Below the pieces are notes generated by a model that did not search any database, was not told where the DNA came from, and saw nothing but the letters and a program-made list of their open reading frames with translations. This document shows positions 1 to 5,854 of a stretch of 10,808 bases of DNA, piece by piece. Both the position numbers and the translations under genes were made by a program. Source of the DNA: Sporomusaceae bacterium UBA1887 (lineage in GTDB: Bacteria; Bacillota; Negativicutes; Sporomusales; DSM-15969); NCBI GenBank assembly GCA_002337925.1, contig DDHB01000024.1:36067-46874 (forward strand), given 5' to 3'. Each line of letters opens with the position of its first letter. Within the stretch, counting starts at the first letter, position 1.

Positions 1-1005
1 TATATCTGCCATTACTGCTGACCCACCGATTACCTGCTCTAAAGTAAACTTAGCAACTAAGCCCTTGTCATACAACTTTTGACGAACACGTTGTTCATAC
101 CGCTGCAGCTGAGTTACATCCTGGAAATTGGCAATTGCGCCTACCACTTGCCCACTGAGTTTAATAGGCACTCGTTTGGTGGCAATCACCCGATTGCCTA
201 TTTTTTGTATATCACCAATCTCAGCATCACCGCATGCAACAATTGCAGGAAGCCGCGTATTGGGAATAACGTCACCAACATTTCGTCCTAGCACTTCCTC
301 TGCCCGAAGATGAAATACATCTTCAGCAACAGGATTTAAAATAGTAATGCGGGACTGTTCGTCTACGGCAAGGATGCCATCAGTTGAAGAGTTGATAATA
401 GTATGCAGTAATTCCGATCGCGCCTGTTCTTTACTGCGTACGCGACTAATCTGCTGAGCCTGCTTAATGGCCTTATAAATAGCATCTTTACCTGACTGAA
501 TCAATATACCCTGCAATCCATACTGACCGGCAAGCTTAATGGAAATAGCATCACCAATAATGACATTAATCCCTTGGTCCTTAGCTGCCATTATCTTTTC
601 CAGAGCTCCCTGTTCATTTTCAAGGGTTATTTCCTGTAAAGCAATTCCCCATATCTCACCAAAATCTTCGCAGCCATAAATCACATTGCGAAAACCAGCT
701 ACTCCGACTTTCTTCGTCTGCCCGCTTACTTGTTTTAACGCACGCAAAATATCAAAGGCGGTAACTTGTATCTCTACCACCGGCAATTCAATTTGACTGC
801 TGATTAGGGATGCTGTCCCGCCTCGGCTGATAATGACTTCTGCCCCTTGGGCTATTGCTTGATAGGCTTGCTGCAGGCCATCTCCCAAATCACCCATTAC
901 CACCTGAATTCCTTCAGGCCACTCATCACTTCGCTCATTTACCACGTCCTGTGCAATCTGCCGCATAGCCGCAAAAGGGGTAATAATCGCTATCTTAGTA
1001 TCCAC
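1..1005 (-). CDS. Sigma-54-dependent transcriptional regulator, PrpR-N + PAS (3' part cut off by window edge)
   Basis: The visible 335 residues are the N-terminal half of a sigma-54 enhancer-binding regulator. Residues 1 to about 190 fit the PrpR N-terminal effector-sensing domain, with its typical ISRGGTA stretch at 59-65 and a second Rossmann-like half (VGVAGF near 100, NVIIGDA near 147). A short helical linker leads to a PAS domain at about 197-300 (STDGILAVDEQ, NPVAEDVF, ends in QDVTQLQ). The run KGLVAKFTLEQVIGGS at 314-329 is the usual lead-in to the AAA+ sigma-54 activation domain, which lies beyond base 1 together with the expected C-terminal Fis-type HTH. The start is a GTG preceded by GAGGAA about 6 bases away. 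PrpR-N proteins sense small molecules (for PrpR itself, 2-methylcitrate), but the ligand here is not readable. No -24/-12 promoter was found nearby, so its target is probably outside the window. Family call is firm; ligand and regulon are unknown. Confidence 0.93.
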   Translation of the reverse strand, partial: MDTKIAIITPFAAMRQIAQDVVNERSDEWPEGIQVVMGDLGDGLQQAYQAIAQGAEVIISRGGTASLISSQIELPVVEIQVTAFDILRALKQVSGQTKKVGVAGFRNVIYGCEDFGEIWGIALQEITLENEQGALEKIMAAKDQGINVIIGDAISIKLAGQYGLQGILIQSGKDAIYKAIKQAQQISRVRSKEQARSELLHTIINSSTDGILAVDEQSRITILNPVAEDVFHLRAEEVLGRNVGDVIPNTRLPAIVACGDAEIGDIQKIGNRVIATKRVPIKLSGQVVGAIANFQDVTQLQRYEQRVRQKLYDKGLVAKFTLEQVIGGSAVMADI

Positions 1006-1084
1006 TTAGGTTCCTCGCTTTCCCTTGGCCCACAACAACTCACTGTCATTAAAACGCCGTTCATTTTATTTACATAGTTCTCAA

Positions 1085-1113
1085 TATATAGAGAAATCCC
1101 TGTTACACTCAAA
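1085..1113 (-). promoter_or_regulatory. Candidate sigma-A promoter for the PrpR-type regulator
   Basis: On the minus strand TTTGAG (or TTGAGT one base on) is followed after 17 (or 16) bases by TATATA, about 80 bases upstream of the GTG start. Both hexamers are imperfect and the stretch is AT-rich, so this is only a plausible candidate. The gap between this gene and the upstream mgtC-like gene (1006-1174) shows no terminator hairpin, so read-through from the mgtC-like gene is equally possible. Confidence 0.3.
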
Positions 1114-1174
1114 GAGATTCTTCTTTCCCCCGACCTTATAGCATTTGTACATTAACAAACTCCACTCATGCTGC

Positions 1175-1834
1175 CTATTTACTTTTAACAGATAATACTC
1201 CCTCAATTGCGATAAGATTTCCGGTAATCTTAATGATACTGCTTTGATCAACGCAGCAAAGTGATAAACTGAGCGTCATTGTTGCATCGTCCTGGGCATC
1301 CATCCTTATATCACAGATTCGCACGCCGTATGCGCCGATACAATCGCCAATCTGTCCAATCTGCCCCGGCTCATTGCCTGTCGTAATCAGTAGTGTTGTT
1401 GTTTGCCCGGTATTATGGAGCTTATCAATTCTAAGCAATAGTGCCAGTGTGAGCAAAATAAGAAATGTTGTATAAAGGGCCCCGCTGTAGTAACCGCAGC
1501 CTACTGCCAGCCCTACACCAGAAACTACCCACAGGCTGGCGGCTGTCGTTAGTCCTGTAACTGTAGCCCCTTCCTTCATAATAGTACCGGCTCCTAAGAA
1601 ACCGACACCGCTCACAACCTGCGCCGCCAACCGGGCAGGATCAGCATTGGTAAGTCCCTGAACAGACTGATAAATATCCAGTGATAAGATCATCACTAAA
1701 CAAGAACCCAGACAGACGAGGACATGCGTGCGCAAGCCTGCGGCTTTGCTTTGCGACTGACGTTCATAGCCAATAAGTCCCCCTAGCACAAAAGCAACGG
1801 ACAATCGCATCAATGTGTCAACTTCTGAAACCAC
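1175..1834 (-). CDS. MgtC/SapB family inner-membrane protein
   Basis: A 219-residue membrane protein of the MgtC/SapB family. Members are linked to Mg2+ limitation, virulence and control of membrane energetics, but the molecular function of non-Salmonella members is mostly unknown. Visible features are the N-terminal family block GGLIGYERQ at 18-26, then KAAGLRTHVLVCLGS (30-44), the loop GVGFLGAGTIMKEG (76-89) and TGLTTAASLW (93-102). There are about five membrane helices between residues 8 and 135. A soluble C-terminal part at about 146-219 has the look of the ACT-like domain of MgtC. I chose the GTG at 1834 because it follows AAAGGGGGA at about 7 bases and gives the normal family N-terminus. 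An upstream ATG at 1906 would add 24 atypical residues and has only a poor AAGAG touching it. It is a single gene between the PrpR-type regulator and an exported HTH protein; no Mg2+-sensing leader is recognisable. Confidence 0.9.
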   Translation of the reverse strand: MVSEVDTLMRLSVAFVLGGLIGYERQSQSKAAGLRTHVLVCLGSCLVMILSLDIYQSVQGLTNADPARLAAQVVSGVGFLGAGTIMKEGATVTGLTTAASLWVVSGVGLAVGCGYYSGALYTTFLILLTLALLLRIDKLHNTGQTTTLLITTGNEPGQIGQIGDCIGAYGVRICDIRMDAQDDATMTLSLSLCCVDQSSIIKITGNLIAIEGVLSVKSK

Positions 1835-1984
1835 AGGTAATCCCCCTTTCGCCGGAAAAGTAAAAGACATCCTATATACTGGCGGCAGCGCCACTATATG
1901 GGACATCTCTTAATATCGGTTCATTTTTTTGCATTATCATACTTATGCGGAGGGGGTGGGTAATATGACACTGCATTAAATAGA

Positions 1985-2025
1985 CAAAGCAAGAGAGCAA
2001 GCATACCGCTTGCTCTCTTGCTTTG
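1985..2025 (-). terminator. Strong hairpin, terminator of the exported HTH-protein gene
   Basis: A perfect 18-bp inverted repeat (arms 1985-2002 and 2008-2025) with a 5-base loop lies about 11 bases beyond the stop codon of the gene at 2037-2801. On the minus strand it is followed by GTCTATTTAATG, a weak U-rich tail. Position and stem strength favour a terminator. With so weak a U-tract, an RNA-stability hairpin is the alternative. Confidence 0.75.
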
Positions 2026-2036
2026 AAGGCATAACT

Positions 2037-2801
2037 CTATTTAATATTATCAATATCTGCTTTACGTACACGATATTGATCTCCCACCATTACCGACTTC
2101 AGTTTTCCTTCCTGAATCATTTGCCAAATAACCTCTGGTGTAACTTGGAGATAATCTGCAGCCTGTTGTATAGTCATTACGTCTGGAACAGCAGGTGCGC
2201 TCTGAGGCTTCTGCACAGGCTTATTAGAGTCAATCATCAAATCACCTAAGTGCTCCGGCGTAGTTCCCAGATCATAATCACAAGAAACGGATACATTAAA
2301 ACGAGTGCCTGCAGGTAGATCCTGGTTTTTCCCTTTAGCAAAACCAGCAAAGATAGATAGTACTAAAAATGCCGGAACTACCCATCCCTCTGTTCCCCCT
2401 GCTTTGGAGACACCAAATGCAACCGGAATTTCCGCACCATTTATCGCTCTTACAGAGCGGGCTTCAACAGATATCTTACCACCCTTCCCAAAAGATCCCG
2501 ATTTTCTCACGTTAGAAACAATGGCTTGTCCCACTGCACCAACAGGAATAATAGTTACTCCGTTTATGACAACAGCTTCCGTAGTTTTAAACTTAACAGG
2601 ATCATTAACTGAGTTTTTACCCGAATTTAACGGAGTCATAAGTTCACATTCAATAGTTGTACCTTCCGGAATATACGCATTATCAATAATGCGCTTCGAG
2701 GCAATAACTGGAGCACTAGTAGCAGCTGCGGCTAATGCAACTGATGGTAAAACTAACAAAAAACAAAGACAATAGCAAATAATAATTTTGAATCTACGCA
2801 A
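2037..2801 (-). CDS. Exported/membrane protein with beta-rich domain and C-terminal excisionase-type (HTH_17) domain
   Basis: A 254-residue protein of unknown function with an unusual architecture. Residues 1-25 are a classical signal peptide (MRRFK, a hydrophobic core, then VALA-AAA) without a lipobox. Residues about 44-175 look like a beta-rich extracytoplasmic domain with two 'IP.GT' style repeats (IPEGTTIECEL at 44, LPAGTRFNVSV at 162) and TIIPVGAVGQAIV between them. A hydrophobic stretch at about 140-154 may be a second membrane segment. A Pro/Gln-rich linker (192-207) leads to residues 208-254, a good match to the excisionase/MerR-like helix-turn-helix (MTIQQAADYLQVTPEVIWQM, then EGKLKSVMVGDQYRVRKADI). 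The start is TTG, with GGGGGAG 6 bases upstream. If the hydrophobic stretch spans the membrane, the HTH returns to the cytoplasm and the protein could be a one-component membrane sensor. If not, the HTH fold sits outside the cell and must do something else. The domains are seen; the role is inference. Confidence 0.85.
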   Translation of the reverse strand: MRRFKIIICYCLCFLLVLPSVALAAAATSAPVIASKRIIDNAYIPEGTTIECELMTPLNSGKNSVNDPVKFKTTEAVVINGVTIIPVGAVGQAIVSNVRKSGSFGKGGKISVEARSVRAINGAEIPVAFGVSKAGGTEGWVVPAFLVLSIFAGFAKGKNQDLPAGTRFNVSVSCDYDLGTTPEHLGDLMIDSNKPVQKPQSAPAVPDVMTIQQAADYLQVTPEVIWQMIQEGKLKSVMVGDQYRVRKADIDNIK

Positions 2802-3214
2802 TTTAACTCCCCCAAATTTTATTATGACGATTTAAAATTCGCTAAATTTTTAGATCCTCCTCCTATATATGAAAGTTATTTTCGAAAATTAAATTTATTT
2901 TTAATATTAAAAATGTTAACCAGCTTTTTTCTGCACAATAACAAATCCTGGACCTTGGAAAGCCGAGAAAAAGTGTAAAAACTTATAAAGAAGGGTCCCA
3001 TCGTCATTGATATTACGACAACCCCAACAACGGAATAGAAGCGAGCTTGTTACTATAAAAAGCATTGTGAAGTTGGCATAATTAATAGAAGTTCTAGATT
3101 GATCATTCACTTAATAGTATCACATAGACATTGTAAAGTTCAGGCGAAAGACTTATTAGCAGTATGTAATTTCTGTTGCTCATTTCTTATGAGAATATGA
3201 AAGGATGATGATCG
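2802..3214. other. AT-rich intergenic region with palindromes, no convincing gene
   Basis: This 413-base gap separates two divergent genes (minus-strand exported HTH protein, plus-strand acetyltransferase). It is strongly AT-rich between 2810 and 2915 and holds an 18-base perfect palindrome of A/T only (2897-2914) and a 12-base palindrome ATTTTCGAAAAT (2878-2889). A purine-rich AGGAGGAGGA on the minus strand (about 2855-2864) looks like a ribosome binding site, but the bases after it give no usable start. An open minus-strand frame of 64 codons (2916-3110) has a poor start context. Its last residues (FQGPGFVIVQKKAG) faintly recall methyltransferase C-termini, so a decayed gene tail is possible but not supported. 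The acetyltransferase promoter lies at the right end. Confidence 0.6.
3131..3159 (+). promoter_or_regulatory. Candidate sigma-A promoter of the acetyltransferase gene
   Basis: TTGTAA (3131-3136), a 17-base spacer and TATTAG (3154-3159) lie about 55 bases upstream of the ATG. Spacing is ideal and each hexamer has two mismatches to consensus. It is the best match in the gap on the plus strand. Confidence 0.5.
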
Positions 3215-3793
3215 ATGTCTTTACATCCTACAAGAGAATATCTATCTCAAAGCGCTGTAGCAAGCCAGGTGAAAGTTGGAGATTTTACTTATGGTCAGCC
3301 GCAGGTCTTTTGGTGGGGCGAAAATACGTATTTAACAATCGGGAAGTATTGCTCAATAGCAGTTGGAGTCTCCATTTTTTTAGGTGGAAATCACCGTTCC
3401 GATTGGGTTACGGTCTTTCCGTTTTCCGCATGGCCAAACGTTTGGCCTCAAGCTGCTGGAATCAAAGGTCATCCTGCTTCAAAGGGGAATGTAACGATAG
3501 GTAACGATGTATGGTTAGGCAACCAATGTACTGTTTTATCAGGAGTCACTATTGGTGACGGTGCTGTTGTTGGCTCTCATTGTGTAGTTACCAAAGACAT
3601 CCCCCCTTATTCAATTGTTGTTGGAAATCCATGCCATATCATTCGCAAACGGTTTAGTGATCCACAGATTGAAGCTTTATTAAAAATACAATGGTGGAAC
3701 TTTCCGGCAGAAAAGATAAACAGCCTGATGCCGCTATTGTTAAACAGCGATATCGATGCTTTTATCGAAAAATTCGATCTGGAATTTACCTGA
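3215..3793 (+). CDS. CatB/Vat-type hexapeptide-repeat O-acetyltransferase
   Basis: A 192-residue trimeric left-handed beta-helix acyltransferase of the xenobiotic acetyltransferase (CatB/Vat) type, moving acetyl from acetyl-CoA to a hydroxyl group. The hexapeptide pattern is visible at TIGKYCSIAVGVSIFLGG (41-58) and NVTIGNDVWLGNQCTVLSGVTIGDGAVVGSHCVVTKDI (92-129). GGNHRSDWV (57-65) carries His60, matching the catalytic His of the family. Also typical are the inserted loop PFSAWPNVW (69-77), the VVGNPCHIIRKRF exit (135-147) and the W-W-containing C-terminal helix (160-161). Length matches PaXAT/CatB relatives (about 200). The ATG is preceded by AAAGGA, 9 bases away. This is the only plus-strand gene; it stands alone with its own promoter and terminator. 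The acceptor may be an antibiotic (chloramphenicol, streptogramin) or a cell-surface sugar; many chromosomal members are not resistance genes and this sequence cannot decide. Confidence 0.9.
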   Translation: MSLHPTREYLSQSAVASQVKVGDFTYGQPQVFWWGENTYLTIGKYCSIAVGVSIFLGGNHRSDWVTVFPFSAWPNVWPQAAGIKGHPASKGNVTIGNDVWLGNQCTVLSGVTIGDGAVVGSHCVVTKDIPPYSIVVGNPCHIIRKRFSDPQIEALLKIQWWNFPAEKINSLMPLLLNSDIDAFIEKFDLEFT

Positions 3794-3835
3794 TAAACGT
3801 TGTTGTTCACAATTTCAACCATATTATTGAAAAAT

Positions 3836-3871
3836 AAAAAAGACCTTCCGAAATAACGGAAGGTCTTTTTT
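3836..3871. terminator. Bidirectional intrinsic terminator between the acetyltransferase and tRNA-Thr
   Basis: A perfect 15-bp stem (arms 3836-3850 and 3857-3871, core GACCTTCCG/CGGAAGGTC) with loop AAATAA has a run of seven T on the plus strand. On the minus strand it has a T-run followed by ATTTTT. It lies 42 bases after the acetyltransferase stop and 3 bases after the tRNA 3' end, so it can stop both convergent transcripts. Confidence 0.92.
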
Positions 3872-3874
3872 CAC

Positions 3875-3950
3875 TGGAGCCGATAATAGGATTCGAACCT
3901 ACGACCCCCTCATTACGAATGAGGTGCTCTACCAGCTGAGCTATACCGGC
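3875..3950 (-). tRNA. tRNA-Thr (anticodon CGT)
   Basis: A 76-base tRNA with encoded CCA. The acceptor stem GCCGGTA pairs with TATCGGC (one G-T pair) and the discriminator base is T. The D arm contains AGCTCAGCTGGTAGAGC. The anticodon stem CCTCA/TGAGG encloses the loop TTCGTAA, so the anticodon is CGT (bases 3915-3917), reading ACG threonine codons. The T arm contains GGTTCGAATCC. The gene stands alone with its own promoter and terminator. No integrated element or duplicated 3' end is seen beside it. Confidence 0.97.
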
Positions 3951-3964
3951 AAATGAACACTATC

Positions 3965-3993
3965 ATTTTATCTCACTGTCACAGTGTTGTCAA
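3965..3993 (-). promoter_or_regulatory. Near-consensus sigma-A promoter of tRNA-Thr
   Basis: On the minus strand TTGACA (perfect -35), a 17-base spacer and TAAAAT (one mismatch) end 14 bases before the tRNA 5' end. This leaves only a short leader for RNase P to remove. The spacer contains the imperfect dyad CACTG-TGA-CAGTG. Confidence 0.85.
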
Positions 3994-4005
3994 GGAAACC
4001 ACCTG

Positions 4006-4037
4006 GAAGCTGATTGACTAACTTTTTCAACAGCTTC
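4006..4037 (-). other. Stem-loop directly after the thioesterase stop codon
   Basis: Arms GAAGCTG and CAGCTTC (4031-4037 and 4006-4012) touch the stop codon of the thioesterase gene. With one bulged base the stem extends by TTGA/TCAA around a 9-base loop. There is no U-tract after it, so it is more likely a weak terminator or 3'-end stability hairpin than a strong intrinsic terminator. Confidence 0.4.
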
Positions 4038-4475
4038 TTATAATACGAGACTTTCCGTTTTGCCTACAATAAAGAATGTTCCTCGCGCTTTTGCAGCAAG
4101 CTCGCCATTATCACTGTACACTTCCGCTTCGGCAACAAGCGTACTTTGCCCGTGATGAAGGACATTAGCAATGACCCGAATAAAGCGGCTGCCTTTAATG
4201 CTAATACTTTTAATAAAATTTATGTTCATGTCAATTGTCGTCGGTAAACTACCCGCGTTAGCACAAGCAAATCCCATCGCAGTATCTGCAAGCGACATGA
4301 GGACACCACCGTGTACTACTCCCAGTAGGTTGGCGTGATGTTCAGCAATTACCGGCATTTCCAAAACTACCTTATCCTGCTGTATTTCTTTCACTTCCAT
4401 TCCCAGCCTTTGGGCAAAAGACATTTGGCGAACGGCCTGAGCAAAGTACGCATTTTTATCTTTTTCAGTAAGCAT
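4038..4475 (-). CDS. PaaI-family hotdog-fold thioesterase
   Basis: A 145-residue single-hotdog protein of the PaaI/YbgC-like acyl-CoA thioesterase group, which hydrolyses acyl- or aryl-CoA thioesters in the cytoplasm. The signature is N-L-L-G-V-V-H-G-G at 49-57 followed by LADTAMG at 62-68. In PaaI-like enzymes the Asn and Gly of the first block and the Asp of LAD (Asp64 here) form the active site at the dimer interface. The strand TIDMNINFIKSI (80-91) and the C-terminal VAEAEVYSDNGELAAKARGTFFIV complete the fold. The start ATG has AAGGAG 7 bases upstream. The gene begins 19 bases after the HD-GYP stop with no terminator between, so the two are probably cotranscribed. Substrate is unknown. 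Confidence 0.92.
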   Translation of the reverse strand: MLTEKDKNAYFAQAVRQMSFAQRLGMEVKEIQQDKVVLEMPVIAEHHANLLGVVHGGVLMSLADTAMGFACANAGSLPTTIDMNINFIKSISIKGSRFIRVIANVLHHGQSTLVAEAEVYSDNGELAAKARGTFFIVGKTESLVL

Positions 4476-4494
4476 TATTGTCTCCTTATGTCGC

Positions 4495-5736
4495 TCAAAC
4501 AGCCGCGTAAGCAGCGGCTCTTTGCTGCATGATCGTGTATAGTTCGGTACTGTTCAGAAAAAGATCACTTACGACGGCGCCATCCAGCTTACGATTGCCG
4601 ACCATGCCTCTCATAATCTTTTCAATTTCCTTAAGATCAAGCGTTTGACGATAAGGACGGTTCTCGCTGAGAGCAGTAAATACGTCAGCTACGGCCACAA
4701 TCCGGGAACCAAGCTGCAGGGAATTATCAGCCACCCGGAAAGGATACCCTGCACCATCCAGTGTCTCGTGATGCAAAGCAGCCCACTCGGCAATCATTTG
4801 AAAGCCGTCAATTTTCTCTAGAATGCGGTATGTATAGTAGGGGTGCTGCTTAATGATAGCGAATTCCCGCTCAGTCAGCTTGCCTGGCTTTTCCAAAATA
4901 GTGTTCGGAATGGCCAGCTTACCGATATCATGAAACAAGCCTGCCACCCGCATCAGCTTAACTTCAGCCTGACTATAACCCCGGGCCTGAGCGAGATAAG
5001 CAGCTACTGTCGCCACACTTCGCGAGTGCGCACCTGTAAAGCGGCTCGTGCGGTCAATGATAGTCGCAAAAATTTCGGCAACATCGATAATGTCATCGAT
5101 TTGAAAGGGCAACCTTCCATAGTCATCCATGTTTTGAAAAAATTCCTGATAGTAGTGAGGGTTTGTTAAGTCCAGCCAAAAGCTCTCCTGCCGTCCAAAA
5201 TCGTGCAGTGCCTTTACTAACTCAGGGTCAAAAACGCTGCCGCTTTGTTTGCGAATAAGCGTCAATATAGCGGGACAGTGCTCCAATATATTATCTTCCG
5301 GCAAATGAGCTTCTACCTTGTCTGCCAGATTAATAATGCGGGAAAATAGCGGAATTGCTTCTCCTGCCAGCTGATATGGGCTTGATCCGTCCCAATGATC
5401 GTGATGATGACGGATAATAGGAGCCAGCGGTCCCAGCTGCTTTGAGTCCTTAAGCAGAAGATATCCGGTCTCGGCATGCTCATAAATATTTGGTTGAACC
5501 AAATCCACATTGCGGATACGATGCTTCTCTTCCCAATTGGACACCGCTCCCAAATCATGCAGCAAACCCGCATACACCAGCAGATTCCGCTGCCGTTTCT
5601 CGATCCCAATGTATTCGGCAATACGATTAGAAATCATTGCGGTTCGCCAATGATGACGGCCTAAGCCGCCGGTAGAAAGCTCCAGAGCCTGAGACAGCGC
5701 CTTGATTAAATTCATAGGGTGAATATTAAACAACAT
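4495..5736 (-). CDS. Tandem HD / HD-GYP phosphohydrolase (likely cyclic-di-GMP phosphodiesterase)
   Basis: A 413-residue soluble protein with two HD domains. The C-terminal half (about 215-370) is a canonical HD-GYP: His237, HD at 269-270 in LFHDIGKLAIP, His298 in KQHP, HHETLDGAGYP at 322-332 and Asp351 in VAVADVFTALSENRPYR. Such domains hydrolyse c-di-GMP (or related dinucleotides) using a two- or three-metal centre. The N-terminal half (about 20-150) repeats the layout with His28/29, HD at 60-61 in LLHDLGAV, His87, RHHHDHWDG at 109-117 and Asp139, so the metal ligands are kept. Where GYP should be it reads SSP, so it is a divergent HD domain. No membrane helix, receiver or PAS domain is present. 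The ATG at 5736 follows AAGGGGGG; Met8 is a less likely start. It is probably cotranscribed with the thioesterase downstream. A hairpin terminator sits just upstream (see 5759-5786). Confidence 0.92.
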   Translation of the reverse strand: MLFNIHPMNLIKALSQALELSTGGLGRHHWRTAMISNRIAEYIGIEKRQRNLLVYAGLLHDLGAVSNWEEKHRIRNVDLVQPNIYEHAETGYLLLKDSKQLGPLAPIIRHHHDHWDGSSPYQLAGEAIPLFSRIINLADKVEAHLPEDNILEHCPAILTLIRKQSGSVFDPELVKALHDFGRQESFWLDLTNPHYYQEFFQNMDDYGRLPFQIDDIIDVAEIFATIIDRTSRFTGAHSRSVATVAAYLAQARGYSQAEVKLMRVAGLFHDIGKLAIPNTILEKPGKLTEREFAIIKQHPYYTYRILEKIDGFQMIAEWAALHHETLDGAGYPFRVADNSLQLGSRIVAVADVFTALSENRPYRQTLDLKEIEKIMRGMVGNRKLDGAVVSDLFLNSTELYTIMQQRAAAYAAV

Positions 5737-5758
5737 GTCTTGCCCCCCTTAAAAGAGC

Positions 5759-5786
5759 AAAAAATGCAGATATAAACCTGCATTTT
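5759..5786 (-). terminator. Intrinsic terminator upstream of the HD-GYP gene
   Basis: On the minus strand the arms AAAATGCAG and CTGCATTTT (9 bp, 8-base loop) are followed by T, giving a run of six T ending at 5759. It lies about 70 bases after the rhodanese stop codon and only 22 bases before the HD-GYP ATG. It can end the rhodanese (and transporter) transcript, or act as an attenuator for HD-GYP, since no promoter fits between it and that start. Confidence 0.75.
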
Positions 5787-5822
5787 ACTTAAATCGACAA
5801 AATTTTAGGTTTTATTAACTAA

Positions 5823-5851
5823 ATAATAGTATAACTGGGAGATATTTTCAA
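5823..5851 (-). promoter_or_regulatory. Candidate promoter for HD-GYP and thioesterase genes
   Basis: On the minus strand TTGAAA (5846-5851), a 17-base spacer and TATTAT (5823-5828) begin right after the rhodanese stop codon. Transcription would start near 5816, giving a leader of about 80 bases that must pass the terminator hairpin at 5759-5786 before the HD-GYP ATG. The region is AT-rich, so a chance match is possible. Confidence 0.45.
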
Positions 5852-5854
5852 CTG

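Noticed and set aside
1835..1906. Longer start (ATG at 1906) for the MgtC-like protein
   Set aside because: It adds 24 residues not typical of the family, and the downstream GTG has a much better ribosome binding site at good spacing.
1948..1962. G-rich run near 1950 as a possible G-quadruplex or regulatory element
   Set aside because: There are only two to three short G-runs, not the four needed, and no dyad or promoter fits it.
2305..2775. Long plus-strand open frame of 156 codons over the exported HTH-protein gene
   Set aside because: It is the antisense shadow of a gene with a signal peptide and a clear domain; its own product shows no recognisable family or start signal.
3875..3993. 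Integration site (att) at the tRNA-Thr gene
   Set aside because: No integrase gene and no second copy of the tRNA 3' end were seen in the window.
5737..5822. Cyclic-di-GMP (GEMM) riboswitch in front of the HD-GYP gene
   Set aside because: The leader is about 80 bases with one simple hairpin; the conserved GEMM core and tetraloop/receptor helices are not present.
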